A program made the position numbers and the translations under genes. From Rossellomorea aquimaris (lineage in GTDB: Bacteria > Bacillota > Bacilli > Bacillales > Bacillaceae_B): DNA of 64,000 nucleotides. The notes under the pieces are model-generated. The model saw nothing but the letters and a program-made list of their open reading frames with translations, ran no database searches and had not been told where the DNA came from. Positions 52,020 to 60,334 of the stretch are shown in pieces (positions within the stretch are counted from its first letter, which is position 1; every line of letters begins with the position of its first letter). The stretch is taken from NCBI RefSeq assembly GCF_035590735.1, contig NZ_CP141595.1, positions 2,637,001 to 2,701,000 of the forward strand, written 5' to 3'.

Positions 52020-52150
52020 AATAACTAAAGCGAAAGCTGATTGCCTTGAGCCTCTAGCCGCCGGAGCTGGATGACACTAAAGCGGAGGCGGCTTGTTCTG
52101 CCCCGTCAAGCATAAGACGAAGCTGCCGGGAGAAGGCTCCCTGGCTAGCC
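52020..52150. repeat. GC-rich palindromic repeat D
   Basis: Between the protease and ypjP genes. CTAGCCGCC (from 52055) and GCGGAGGCGGCTTG (from 52082) form an imperfect inverted repeat; further inverted pieces are CTTGTTCTGCCCC and AAGGCTCCCTGGCTAGCC. The GC content exceeds the flanks. It resembles the small palindromic repeats common in Bacillus intergenic DNA. No ORF lies within. Confidence 0.65.
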
Positions 52151-52161
52151 TATTAAACATC

Positions 52162-52193
52162 AAAAAAAACAAGCACGTTTGTCCACGTACTTG
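52162..52193 (-). terminator. Terminator of ypjP
   Basis: CAAG.ACG/CGT.CTTG arms with one mismatch, followed by TTTTTTTT on the minus strand. Confidence 0.75.
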
Positions 52194-52223
52194 CTTTCAT
52201 TCATTTTTATATAATCATAGAGA

Positions 52224-52814
52224 TTACGAAACACTTCTCCATTGGGGCGGAGTGTTTTTATCCCAATATATACTTCCTAAATCATGATGTGCTTGAAATT
52301 GATCATGCACTGTATGATAGTGAAAGTTAAAGTAATAGCCATCTTTCGGCGGATGATCTTTTCTTACATGAAATCGTATGACATCTTCACCAGACCGTTC
52401 GTCATAAATATGAAAAATCTTTTCTGTTTTTGCATATTGAGGAACTTCTGAAATAGTAAGTGACGTTAAATCTTCTTCTGGAAATTGAACAGCTGTATCA
52501 GCTATCGCCTTTTCGATCTTAGGAAGGATTAAAGACTTGAATTCGTCTTCAATGACCGGCTTGATCTTGGTCCCAAACTTTTCGTAAGCGTTTTTCTCTG
52601 CTTGGACCATCATGTTCACTATGAAATCCTCATGGGAAATGGAACGCTCCTCTTCCAGTACTTCCTCTGGAACAGATTCAACCGAAGAAGGCTTTCCATT
52701 GCCTTTTGCCATGGTATGATTTTGTTCATTGAGAAAGGCTTGTGAAGGGGAAACAAGTCCAAATGTTAGAATGGATAGCAGTATAAAGAACGACTTTTTG
52801 AGCCAGATTGACAT
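52224..52814 (-). CDS. ypjP: YpjP-like exported protein
   Basis: A 196-residue protein with a signal peptide (1-26, 'SFFILLSILTFGLVSPSQA') and a soluble domain with 'FHIYDERSGEDVIRFHVRKDHPPKDGYYFNFHYHTVHD', a His-rich stretch. Matches YpjP of Bacillus, which sits near thyB in B. subtilis too. Function unknown. It contains PP dipeptides (DHPPKD, NTPPQW). Confidence 0.85.
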   Translation of the reverse strand: MSIWLKKSFFILLSILTFGLVSPSQAFLNEQNHTMAKGNGKPSSVESVPEEVLEEERSISHEDFIVNMMVQAEKNAYEKFGTKIKPVIEDEFKSLILPKIEKAIADTAVQFPEEDLTSLTISEVPQYAKTEKIFHIYDERSGEDVIRFHVRKDHPPKDGYYFNFHYHTVHDQFQAHHDLGSIYWDKNTPPQWRSVS

Positions 52815-52960
52815 AGATAACGTCCTTTCCTATGTATTACGTCTATTATTATACTATTTCTTACGGATAAAAAGTGAAAAAGGTTTCATTTTTTTGTAGG
52901 ATATAAAAATATTTATGTGGTAGTATATTAAAGAGGATACTTTGTAAGGAGGATAACTAG

Positions 52961-53038
52961 ATGGATACAGGACTTATGATCAATATCGGATACTTACTTC
53001 TATTAGGTTATTTCGTTGTACTAGGATTTACTGATTAA
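52961..53038 (+). CDS. 25-residue hydrophobic membrane peptide
   Basis: An ORF encoding MDTGLMINIGYLLLLGYF... with one membrane helix. A perfect TAAGGAGGATAACTAG ribosome-binding region precedes the ATG and an intrinsic terminator follows 12 nt after the stop, so it looks like an expressed mini gene. No family recognised. Confidence 0.6.
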   Translation: MDTGLMINIGYLLLLGYFVVLGFTD

Positions 53039-53050
53039 TACTTAGATGAT

Positions 53051-53078
53051 TAGACAGGCTTTGATGCCTGTCTATTTT
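53051..53078 (+). terminator. Terminator of the mini membrane gene
   Basis: TAGACAGGC and GCCTGTCTA form a perfect stem, followed by TTTTA. Confidence 0.9.
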
Positions 53079-53129
53079 ATTTCTAAATATTTTTCACAAC
53101 GATCTTTTTTTAACAAAAGTTCTGCTTCG

Positions 53130-53297
53130 GCTCTGTCAATCAGTATGTGCTGGATGGTGAGGGGAACTTCTTCGCTTGTAGCTAGCGTTCGACCGAGCCT
53201 CCTCAGCTTCGCTTCCGGGGTCTCGGCACGACCGTACTTCCGCAGGAGTCTACGCAGTTCCCCTCACCATCTTTAAGAGGTTTTTTAGTGACAGAGC
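53130..53297. repeat. Nested palindromic repeat A, copy 2 (inverted)
   Basis: A 168-bp inverted copy of the element at 36337-36505. Outer ends are GCTCTGTC (53130) and GACAGAGC (53290); inner ends GATGGTGAGGGGAACT and AGTTCCCCTCACCATC. The cores of the two copies are largely identical in order, with scattered point differences. The 53.0-53.7 kb interval has no convincing gene. Confidence 0.8.
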
Positions 53298-53510
53298 TAA
53301 AAGGTGTTAAAATACAATTTAAATCAATTACAGAATTCTTCTTCAAAAGGTAAGATCCACTGGCTTTTCATAATCGTAAATGAAATTCAAAATATGTAAA
53401 ATTTATTAATTACTAATTTACTCTGGGAACAAATACTCGACAACATATCTACAATAGGAGCTAATTTTTGTCGTTTTCTATCCTGCATTAGGCAGTCAAA
53501 ATATAGAAGC

Positions 53511-53660
53511 ACAGAGTGGATTGTAGCGGAAGACACTTGACTCCTGCGGGAAATAGAGGAAAGGTCGAGACCCCACAGGGCAAAAGCCCGAGGAGGCTTG
53601 ACTTTCTCCCCGGGGAATCTTGTGTCTGGAGCGAAAAGGAACGGTCCCCTGTTTTCACAC
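53511..53660. repeat. Intergenic repeat B, full copy
   Basis: Contains GACTCCTGCGGGA, GTCGAGACCCCACAGGG, GCCCGAGGAGGCTTGAC, CTCCCCGGGGAATC and GGAGCGAAAAGGAACGG; the GAGACCCC/GGAGGCT pattern is related to repeat A. A truncated inverted copy lies at 36265-36330. No ORF. Confidence 0.75.
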
Positions 53661-53692
53661 TACCAATTGTTTAAACCTACTTTCTTCTTAAG

Positions 53693-53718
53693 AGAAACAC
53701 AATCTTTGCAAAAGAGCC
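53693..53718. repeat. Dispersed intergenic repeat C, diverged copy
   Basis: GAAACACAATCTTTGCAAAAGAG resembles the ACAACAAACTTT..GAAAAG core seen at 17.6, 28.9 and 36.5 kb. It directly precedes the end of a minus-strand gene, as at the other loci it lies near repeat or gene boundaries. Confidence 0.4.
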
Positions 53719-53729
53719 TAAATAAAAGA

Positions 53730-54506
53730 TTATACCAGAATGATTCCAAAGTGAAATTTGGCTGATGGCCTTTTGATCACGTCAAATCCCAGTTCTTCGA
53801 ATAATGGGGATTGATAGTGTTCTTTTAATACTACCCGCTTTTTAGCCACTCTTATTGCTTCTTCTATTCCTTCTTTTGTTAATCCTGTATAGCTTGCCCA
53901 TTGGCGGATCGGGTTAATTCCATGTGAATCTGTTAAGGCTTCTTCAAACATGGGATCAAGGTAAACGACGTCAAATGCGTCATCCGGGATTTTCTTTAAT
54001 ACATCCTGGAAATGTCCGTTGATGACGCTGATTCGATTCATAGCGCTATTCAGTTCATTAAGTGGAGATACCCAGTCCTGAAGTCCGTGATGAAGGATAT
54101 GCGAGATATACTTATTCGCTTCGATTCCGACTACTTTCCCCTTATCACCGACAATATGGCTGGCGATAATACTATCTGAAGCAAGACCAAGCGTACAGTC
54201 CAGGAAACTCATACCCTCTTTAAGGTCAGCAGCTTCTATGAGTGGATCGGTCTCTCCGCGAATGATTCTTTTGATTCGGAAGGAAGCGGAATTAGGGTGG
54301 AAAAAGAACGGTTCGCCATTGTCTTCTCTAGTATGAAGTTCTAATCTCTCTTTTCCGATCACTAAACAGTCTCGTTCGTGCAGATTCATATGGTGTGAAA
54401 TCGATCTCTTTTTTCTGGGGATATAGGGAATATCGAGTACTTCTGCTGTTTTATATGCTCTTTCTATGACTTCCTGGTTCGCTCTCCCGCATGTTGTGAC
54501 AAACAC
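53730..54506 (-). CDS. ypiP: RsmJ-like SAM-dependent methyltransferase (YpiP)
   Basis: A 258-residue class I methyltransferase of the RsmJ/YpiP group (16S rRNA guanine methylation in E. coli RsmJ). SAM motif I: 'FLDCTLGLASDSIIASHI'; the catalytic region 'VVYLDPMFEE' (NPPF-like DPMF). The start is GTG 54506, giving M-FVTTCGRANQ; GGAGA lies 9 nt upstream. Precedes brxA on the same strand but a terminator intervenes, so it has its own transcript. Confidence 0.85.
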   Translation of the reverse strand: MFVTTCGRANQEVIERAYKTAEVLDIPYIPRKKRSISHHMNLHERDCLVIGKERLELHTREDNGEPFFFHPNSASFRIKRIIRGETDPLIEAADLKEGMSFLDCTLGLASDSIIASHIVGDKGKVVGIEANKYISHILHHGLQDWVSPLNELNSAMNRISVINGHFQDVLKKIPDDAFDVVYLDPMFEEALTDSHGINPIRQWASYTGLTKEGIEEAIRVAKKRVVLKEHYQSPLFEELGFDVIKRPSAKFHFGIILV

Positions 54507-54575
54507 GATAAACATTCTCCTTTAATGGTGCCATTTTGCTTGTACGTTTTTTCTAACGTTTATTTATCCTACCAT

Positions 54576-54612
54576 AAAAAGAAACGGATGACAGAGTCAC
54601 CCGTTTCTTTTT
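54576..54612 (-). terminator. Terminator of brxA
   Basis: AAAGAAACGG.TGA and TCA.CCGTTTCTTT arms with a short loop and TTTTT tail on the minus strand. Confidence 0.85.
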
Positions 54613-54617
54613 GGTCT

Positions 54618-55052
54618 TTAGCAATTTTGGTTAAAAGCAGTGGATAAATTGGAAATAATCGATGAAATGTCATGATCTTCAATTTCTTCCCTTGGGATGA
54701 AGTGAACGACTTTTTTTCCTTTAAGTAAAGCCATTGATGGGGAGGAAGGTTCGTACCCTTCGAAGTACTCCCTCATTTTGACTGTTGCCTCTTTGTCTTG
54801 TCCAGCAAAGACAGTAACGAGGTGATCCGGTGTTTTTTCATTATTCATGACTGATTGCGTTGCAGCAGGTCTTGCAAGTCCCGCTGCACACCCACATACA
54901 GAGTTAACAACAACCAAGGTTGTTCCATCTGCATGTTCCATATAATTCACTACTTCTTCTTCTGTAACCAACTCTTTGAAGCCTGCTTGTGTAAGTTCTT
55001 GTCTCATCGGCGTCACTAACTGTCTCATATACTCTTCGTATGCCATTGACAT
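54618..55052 (-). CDS. brxA: Bacilliredoxin BrxA (YphP/YqiW family)
   Basis: A 144-residue thioredoxin-like protein that removes bacillithiol from proteins. The active site CGC is seen in 'VVNSVCGCAAGLARPAA' (about residue 53-55), with 'TVFAGQDKEATVKMREYF' and 'HFIPREEIEDHD'. Nearly identical in layout to BrxA. Complements msrA/msrB as redox repair. Confidence 0.95.
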   Translation of the reverse strand: MSMAYEEYMRQLVTPMRQELTQAGFKELVTEEEVVNYMEHADGTTLVVVNSVCGCAAGLARPAATQSVMNNEKTPDHLVTVFAGQDKEATVKMREYFEGYEPSSPSMALLKGKKVVHFIPREEIEDHDISSIISNLSTAFNQNC

Positions 55053-55075
55053 CTATCATCAACCCTTTCCCACTT

Positions 55076-56203
55076 TTATTGGTGACGTGCTTCGGTCATC
55101 TGTTTCCAAACAGATCCTTTTGCTTCTTCGCCGCCTTCTATTCGTTCGATGGCCATTTTCACTTGAAGCTTCACTTCGAATTCAGGATCATTTTCCGCTT
55201 CCCGTAAGCCAGGCAATGCAGATTCATCCCCTACTTCATAAAGGAACATAGCAGCACGCCATCTAACAAGCTTACTCTTATCCTTTAAGGCTTTAATCAT
55301 TTCCGGAGTGGCTTTTGCAAAACCTAAGTCCGAAAGGCAATCGCCCGCCGTTCTCCTTACTGTGACTGATTTATCACGTAAACCCTTGTACAGCAAAGGA
55401 AGAACTTTTTCATCTTCAATCATTCCCAAATAGACAACAGCCAATCGGCGAATGGATACTTTCTCGTCCTCCAGGGCTTTCTCCAAGAGAGGTAAATCAT
55501 TTAACGTCGGATCCTCCATCGCATCCAGCTTCTGATACCTTGTTTGCCAGTCCGGGGCTTCAAAGTCCGCGACACTCACCTTTTGCTTTTTCTTGTAAAT
55601 GAGAGGTCCCTTGGAATCGGTTGTTTCATATGCTTCTTCGACAAGTGCTGCGAGTCTTTCAGAAGGATAGGCTGCAACCAGTTCTTCCGTCACATTGTTC
55701 CCAATCTCATCTAAATCACCGTAGCGGATGCCGTAATCTTTCCACTTTCTGAGAAGGACAACATTATCCCCATCTTTTTGTGCCTCACCGATCGCTTCCA
55801 GGAATGGGGCAGGAAGGGAAAATCGCTTCTCTTGTTCCCCGTCTGTCACCTTAACCTGCATGGGAATTCCCTTGAACATCTGTACGCTAACATTCACTTC
55901 ACCAAAGTGTTCTTCCATGGGAGATTCACTTTCCTGGCCTAGTGTATCTTCACCGAATGCTTTTCTAACCTGAGGCAAAAGCTCTTGCCAATCGAATTTC
56001 GCATTTCGTTCAATGGCTAAGAAGTCGGCAACATGATAGACCCCTTTAATGCCGTCAATGGCAAGGATATCTTTAATGACGGGAGGAGCCCCATCCGCTT
56101 CATCTTTTTTATAATTATTGCTCTTCCCGGCTTTCATTTCCTGATCAAGAAGAACTTTCATCGTATTAGGACTTGGAGTAGGTTCAATCGATACTATTCT
56201 CAA
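55076..56203 (-). CDS. ypgR: Conserved virulence factor C-like HEAT-repeat protein (YpgR)
   Basis: A 375-residue protein with an N-terminal Nfu-like domain ('IEPTPSPNTMKVLLDQEM', 'AIDGIKGVYHVADFLAIERN'), a middle 'VQMFKGIPMQVKV' segment and a C-terminal half of HEAT repeats ('LPLLEKALEDEKVSIRRLAVVYLG', 'KGLRDKSVTVRRTAGDCLSDLG'). This is the CvfC/YpgR architecture. The family affects virulence gene expression in staphylococci; biochemical role unknown. Confidence 0.92.
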   Translation of the reverse strand: MRIVSIEPTPSPNTMKVLLDQEMKAGKSNNYKKDEADGAPPVIKDILAIDGIKGVYHVADFLAIERNAKFDWQELLPQVRKAFGEDTLGQESESPMEEHFGEVNVSVQMFKGIPMQVKVTDGEQEKRFSLPAPFLEAIGEAQKDGDNVVLLRKWKDYGIRYGDLDEIGNNVTEELVAAYPSERLAALVEEAYETTDSKGPLIYKKKQKVSVADFEAPDWQTRYQKLDAMEDPTLNDLPLLEKALEDEKVSIRRLAVVYLGMIEDEKVLPLLYKGLRDKSVTVRRTAGDCLSDLGFAKATPEMIKALKDKSKLVRWRAAMFLYEVGDESALPGLREAENDPEFEVKLQVKMAIERIEGGEEAKGSVWKQMTEARHQ

Positions 56204-56281
56204 GCTTGTTACCCCTTTCTATAAACAATTCTTATACCATCCATTCTAACACAGTATCCCTGATGCCTTAAACGAAGAGAC

Positions 56282-58168
56282 TTATTCAGCAAATTCGGAA
56301 AGGTATGTCCATCTCTCAATGAGCTCTTCCAATTGTTCATTGAGTTTTTCACTTTCGTTCATTAACTGTTGTGCTTTATCAAAATCACTGCCTACCTTTT
56401 GAAGCTCGGCATCTGCTTCTTCTATCCTCTTCTCGATGTCGGCCATCTTTTCTTCAATTTCGTCCCATTCCCTCTTTTCCATGTAAGAAAGCCTCTTTTT
56501 CTCTTTTTCCTTCTCTTCTTTCACGGGAGCAGCTTCTTGCTTCTTGACGGGATCCTGCTTCTTACTTTTAGCTTCATTCTTTTCCAGGTACTCAGTATAT
56601 TCCCCAAAGTAAAAGTCGATTTGTCCATCTCCATTAAAAACCAGTAATTGCAGAGCTGTTTTATCTAAAAAGTAGCGGTCATGGGAAACGGTTATGACGA
56701 CACCTGAAAACTCATTTATATAATCTTCCAGAACGGTGAGGGTTTCTGTATCTAAATCATTCGTCGGCTCATCAAGCAAAAGGACATTCGGTTTTGACAT
56801 TAATAGCTTAAGCAAGAAGAGTCTTCGTTTTTCTCCACCGGAAAGCTTTCGGATCAATGTACCATGCGTACTCATGGGAAATAGGAACCTTTCCAACATG
56901 GAAGTAACAGAGATTTGCTCTCCTTTATCCGTCGTTATATATTCTCCTGCTTCTCTTATATATTCGATCATACGCATATTCTCATCAAGTTCTTCATGAC
57001 CTTGGGTATAGTAAGCGACCTTTACGGTTTGGCCTTTGAGTAATTCACCACTTGTAAGCTCATCGGTTCCGGCAAGGAGGTTAAGAAATGTTGATTTTCC
57101 GCTCCCGTTTTTACCTACGATTCCGATTCGGTCTTTAGGCTTAATGAGGAAAGAAAACTCATCTAAAATTCGCTTGTCTTCAAACATTTTTGACGCATCC
57201 TTGAACTCAAATACCTGTTTACCCAGACGGTTTCCTCCGATTGCCATGTCAACCTGGCCGCCTGAGGGACCTGAAGACATCGTATCCTCTAAATTATCGA
57301 ATCGTTGAATTCGAGCCTTTTGTTTAGTGGTTCTGGCTTTTGCTCCCCTTCTCATCCAGGCAAGCTCTCTTCGATAAAGATTTTGCTGCTTTTCGGATAA
57401 TTGGCGTTCTACTTCTTCCCTGGAAGCCTTCGCTTCAATAAATGAAGCATAATTTCCTTTGTAGGAGTAAAGGTTTCCTCCGTCCAATTCGAAGATTCTG
57501 TTCGTTACCTTATCGAGGAAGTAACGGTCATGGGTCACGAGTAACACAGATCCGTTATACTTACCTAAATAATCTTCCAGCCATTTGATGGATTGGTAGT
57601 CTAAATGGTTGGTCGGTTCGTCCAGGATTAACAAGTCCGGTGTTTCAATTAGGACGCCTGCCAGCGCCACTCTCTTTTTTTGCCCACCTGACAGCTCGCT
57701 CATTTTCTTTGAAAAGTCGTGGATTCCCAGTTTTGTTAAAATGGATTTCGCATTTGCACTAGCGTCCCAGGCGTGAAGGATATCCATTTGCTTTTGAGCT
57801 TCAAATAAATCTTCTTGTATTCGAGGATTTTCTGAGTTGTTCTCCATTTCCATAAGGGCCATTTCATAATTCCGCATAGCCTGAATGATTTTTGCTTCAC
57901 CACGAAACACTTGTTGTATCACAGTTAAATTCCCATCAAAAGCAGGCTCTTGCTGAAGGTAGGCAATATGATAATCGCCCGGCTTCGAAAGCTCTCCGGT
58001 ATCATATTCTTCCATCCCGGCAATGAGTTTCAACAGGCTTGATTTACCCGTTCCATTCACCCCGATTAGTCCGACTCTTTCTTTCTCGGTTATAGAAAAC
58101 GATATATCTTTAAACAGTGTTTTCTCTCCATACGTTTTAGAAAGATTCTCAGCTGTTAACATTCTCAT
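56282..58168 (-). CDS. ABC-F family ATPase (Uup/YfmR type)
   Basis: A 628-residue soluble twin-ATPase ABC-F protein. Two Walker A motifs (GVNGTGKSS, GKNGSGKST), two signatures (LSGGQKKR, LSGGEKRR), two Walker B (LLILDEPTN, VLLLDEPTN), the inter-domain P-site linker with 'WMRRGAKARTTKQKARIQRF', and a C-terminal coiled coil (about 520-625). YfmR/Uup types help stalled ribosomes. ATG 58168 overlaps the stop of the HD gene by four bases. Confidence 0.93.
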   Translation of the reverse strand: MRMLTAENLSKTYGEKTLFKDISFSITEKERVGLIGVNGTGKSSLLKLIAGMEEYDTGELSKPGDYHIAYLQQEPAFDGNLTVIQQVFRGEAKIIQAMRNYEMALMEMENNSENPRIQEDLFEAQKQMDILHAWDASANAKSILTKLGIHDFSKKMSELSGGQKKRVALAGVLIETPDLLILDEPTNHLDYQSIKWLEDYLGKYNGSVLLVTHDRYFLDKVTNRIFELDGGNLYSYKGNYASFIEAKASREEVERQLSEKQQNLYRRELAWMRRGAKARTTKQKARIQRFDNLEDTMSSGPSGGQVDMAIGGNRLGKQVFEFKDASKMFEDKRILDEFSFLIKPKDRIGIVGKNGSGKSTFLNLLAGTDELTSGELLKGQTVKVAYYTQGHEELDENMRMIEYIREAGEYITTDKGEQISVTSMLERFLFPMSTHGTLIRKLSGGEKRRLFLLKLLMSKPNVLLLDEPTNDLDTETLTVLEDYINEFSGVVITVSHDRYFLDKTALQLLVFNGDGQIDFYFGEYTEYLEKNEAKSKKQDPVKKQEAAPVKEEKEKEKKRLSYMEKREWDEIEEKMADIEKRIEEADAELQKVGSDFDKAQQLMNESEKLNEQLEELIERWTYLSEFAE

Positions 58169-58809
58169 TCTTGACCAGTCCATTCTTTATTAAATTGCTC
58201 TAAAAACCGCAGCATGAAAGCATGTCGTTCCCCTGCCAGTTTTCTTCCCGTTTCCGTACACATTAAGTCTTTCAATTTCAATAACTTTTCATGAAAATGA
58301 TGGATACTGGAACTATCCCCATTTCTGTACTCCTCTAAGGTCATCTCCGTCCTAACTTGAAATTCAGGGTTATATAGTGGTCGACCTTTCTTTCCTCCAT
58401 ATGCAAACGTTCTTGCGATCCCAACGGCACCAAGGGCGTCAAGACGATCGGCATCGCGCACGATTTTCGCTTCTAAGGATGTTAATACTGCTTCGTGACC
58501 ACCCTTATAAGATATGGAATAAATAATGTATTTCAATAATTTCGTTTCAGTTTCCGTAAGAGAGATGGTGGATAGGATGTGATCCAGCCTTCTCTTCCCC
58601 TCTTCTTCTTCCACGAACTTATCATCCGGAACATCATGTAGCAATGCAGCCAGCTCGATGATATATGTATGGGGTACATTTTCTTCCCTGGCAATGATAA
58701 GTGCCTGTTTTCGTACACGATCCAAATGATACCAATCATGTCCTGTAGACTCACCCAGGTACTCACGTTTTAAATAGTCGATTATACCGTCCAGCTTTTT
58801 CCGCTCCAT
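58165..58809 (-). CDS. HD-domain phosphohydrolase (YpgQ-like)
   Basis: A 214-residue HD-superfamily hydrolase. Metal site: 'DWYHLDRVRKQALIIA' (H), 'ELAALLHDVPDDKF' (HD) and 'KIVRDADRLDALGAVGIART' (D). YpgQ-type enzymes hydrolyse nucleotide pyrophosphates. ATG 58809 has GGAGGAGAAGG upstream. It is coupled to the downstream ABC-F gene. Confidence 0.9.
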   Translation of the reverse strand: MERKKLDGIIDYLKREYLGESTGHDWYHLDRVRKQALIIAREENVPHTYIIELAALLHDVPDDKFVEEEEGKRRLDHILSTISLTETETKLLKYIIYSISYKGGHEAVLTSLEAKIVRDADRLDALGAVGIARTFAYGGKKGRPLYNPEFQVRTEMTLEEYRNGDSSSIHHFHEKLLKLKDLMCTETGRKLAGERHAFMLRFLEQFNKEWTGQE

Positions 58810-58855
58810 GGTCACCTTCTCCTCCATTGTAGCAAATAATATCCTCTAATCAGAA

Positions 58856-58893
58856 TAAAAAGGAGTGGATGTATGATTCTACACACCCCTCCT
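58856..58893 (-). terminator. Terminator of the second degV gene
   Basis: GGAGGGGTGT and ACATCCACTCC arms (imperfect) with TTTTT tail on the minus strand. Confidence 0.65.
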
Positions 58894-58900
58894 TCCCCTA

Positions 58901-59764
58901 CTAATTCTCTTCGTTATCTCCAAACCAGCTTATTCCGATCGTATTCGCGCCTGCATGTACTCCAATCACAGCCCCCAAAGGATACGCCCCGAATTCTATC
59001 TCCGGGTATGTTTTTTTCAATTGTTCAATCCATTCTAAGGCATCGTCCCGGTTTAATCCGTGTAATACGGATACTTTCTTTATTTTTTTCACAGATAGAG
59101 CTTCATCTAAGCGATCGCTCATGCTCGTCAATCCTTTTTTAATACTTCTTACCTTATCCTTCACTTCCAGCTTTCCATTCTCTATCGCAAGCATAGGCTT
59201 TACATTAAGAACACTTCCCAGGAAGAACGAAAGCCCACTCATTCGTCCACTTTTATGTAATTGTTCTAAGCTGCCCACCATTACATAGGTTTCACAAGAA
59301 GCGATTCTTTCTTCAATTGCAACTTTTATTTGAAGTGGGTCTTTCCCTTCATGCAACAATCTTTGACCGAACAGGATCAATTCTGTCAGCGGATTGGAAA
59401 TAACCTTTGAATCTATACAGATAATGTTAGGTAGTGTATCCTTTAACAGTTCTGCAGCTTGATGGGCAGATGAATATGTGCCGCTGAAATGAGAAGAAAC
59501 ATGAATCGAAAAAATATAATCATAGTTCTTGGATAATTCTTCAAACAACTCTTTAAACGTCCCGATTGAAGGTTGTGAGGTTTTCACCTCTACTTTTTCT
59601 TCCTTTAATTTCAAGAACAATTCTTCCGGAGATAAGTCTACGCCGTCTTGATACTCCAGTTCCCCAAAAAGTATATTCATTGGGACGATATAGATGTGAT
59701 TTTCTTTACTATTTGAATGAATTGGAACAAATGCTGTGCTATCTGTTACCCAGGCTATTCTCAT
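58901..59764 (-). CDS. DegV family protein, second copy
   Basis: A 287-residue DegV/FakB-type fatty-acid-binding protein: 'WVTDSTAFVP', 'DGVDLSPEELFLKLKEEKVEVKTSQPSIG' (Thr-Ser-Gln-Pro fatty-acid motif), 'IHVSSHFSGTYSSAHQAAELL' and C-terminal 'VIGVHAGANTIG' (His). FakB proteins bind an acyl chain for phosphorylation. It is distinct from the copy at 47 kb and may bind a different fatty acid. Confidence 0.92.
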   Translation of the reverse strand: MRIAWVTDSTAFVPIHSNSKENHIYIVPMNILFGELEYQDGVDLSPEELFLKLKEEKVEVKTSQPSIGTFKELFEELSKNYDYIFSIHVSSHFSGTYSSAHQAAELLKDTLPNIICIDSKVISNPLTELILFGQRLLHEGKDPLQIKVAIEERIASCETYVMVGSLEQLHKSGRMSGLSFFLGSVLNVKPMLAIENGKLEVKDKVRSIKKGLTSMSDRLDEALSVKKIKKVSVLHGLNRDDALEWIEQLKKTYPEIEFGAYPLGAVIGVHAGANTIGISWFGDNEEN

Positions 59765-59808
59765 TGTAAAATCCCCTTTTTCTATATAATGATGAACTCT
59801 TTTTAGCG

Positions 59809-60306
59809 CTAGAAGTCTTTTCTATCAAGCTGTTGTAATGTATCTACCGAAAATGTAATCATTTGAAGAACATCATCCACCATTTCTTCAGTAATGACTC
59901 TATTAAAAGTCAGGACCCCCTCGTAAGCAGTCGGTTGAAGAGAAGATGTGACTTTCTTCCATTCCCAATGTTTATCCTTACTCCATGTTTCTTCAAGAAA
60001 CGCTCGGCAATGGTGCAACTTCTCATCGCCCTTATATACGATAAGGATGTCAGCTCCTGCCGTATTCATTTCTGTCATCATCTTTCTCTCTGCCAGAAAA
60101 TGACCCATATCAGCTTTCAAATGAAATTCTATCGATATGGATTTCTTGTAGGGTAATGAATAGTGTATTTGATAACAACGTTCATAGTGTGCAAAGTCAA
60201 ATAAATCCTTTCGGTCAAGGATTTGGATTTCACCTGTCAAATCAAGATCATAGACAGCTCCTTCAAAGACTACCTTTAAGTTATCAAATGCTGTTGGATC
60301 AAACAT
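59809..60306 (-). CDS. Hypothetical protein, 165 residues
   Basis: A soluble protein with mixed alpha/beta pattern, beginning FDPTAFDNLKVVFEGAVYD and containing 'GADILIVYKGDEKLHHCRAFL' in the middle and 'ITEEMVDDVLQMITFSVDTL' near the end. No motif I recognise. AAAGGAGAGGTGAAC precedes ATG 60306. It lies 28 nt upstream of fhs's end, with no strong hairpin between, so it may be co-transcribed with fhs. Confidence 0.6.
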   Translation of the reverse strand: MFDPTAFDNLKVVFEGAVYDLDLTGEIQILDRKDLFDFAHYERCYQIHYSLPYKKSISIEFHLKADMGHFLAERKMMTEMNTAGADILIVYKGDEKLHHCRAFLEETWSKDKHWEWKKVTSSLQPTAYEGVLTFNRVITEEMVDDVLQMITFSVDTLQQLDRKDF

Positions 60307-60334
60307 GTTCACCTCTCCTTTCAAACATCAATGG

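Noticed and set aside
53300..53510. AT-rich interval between repeats A and B
   Set aside because: No ORF with a ribosome-binding site and no clear structured RNA were seen.
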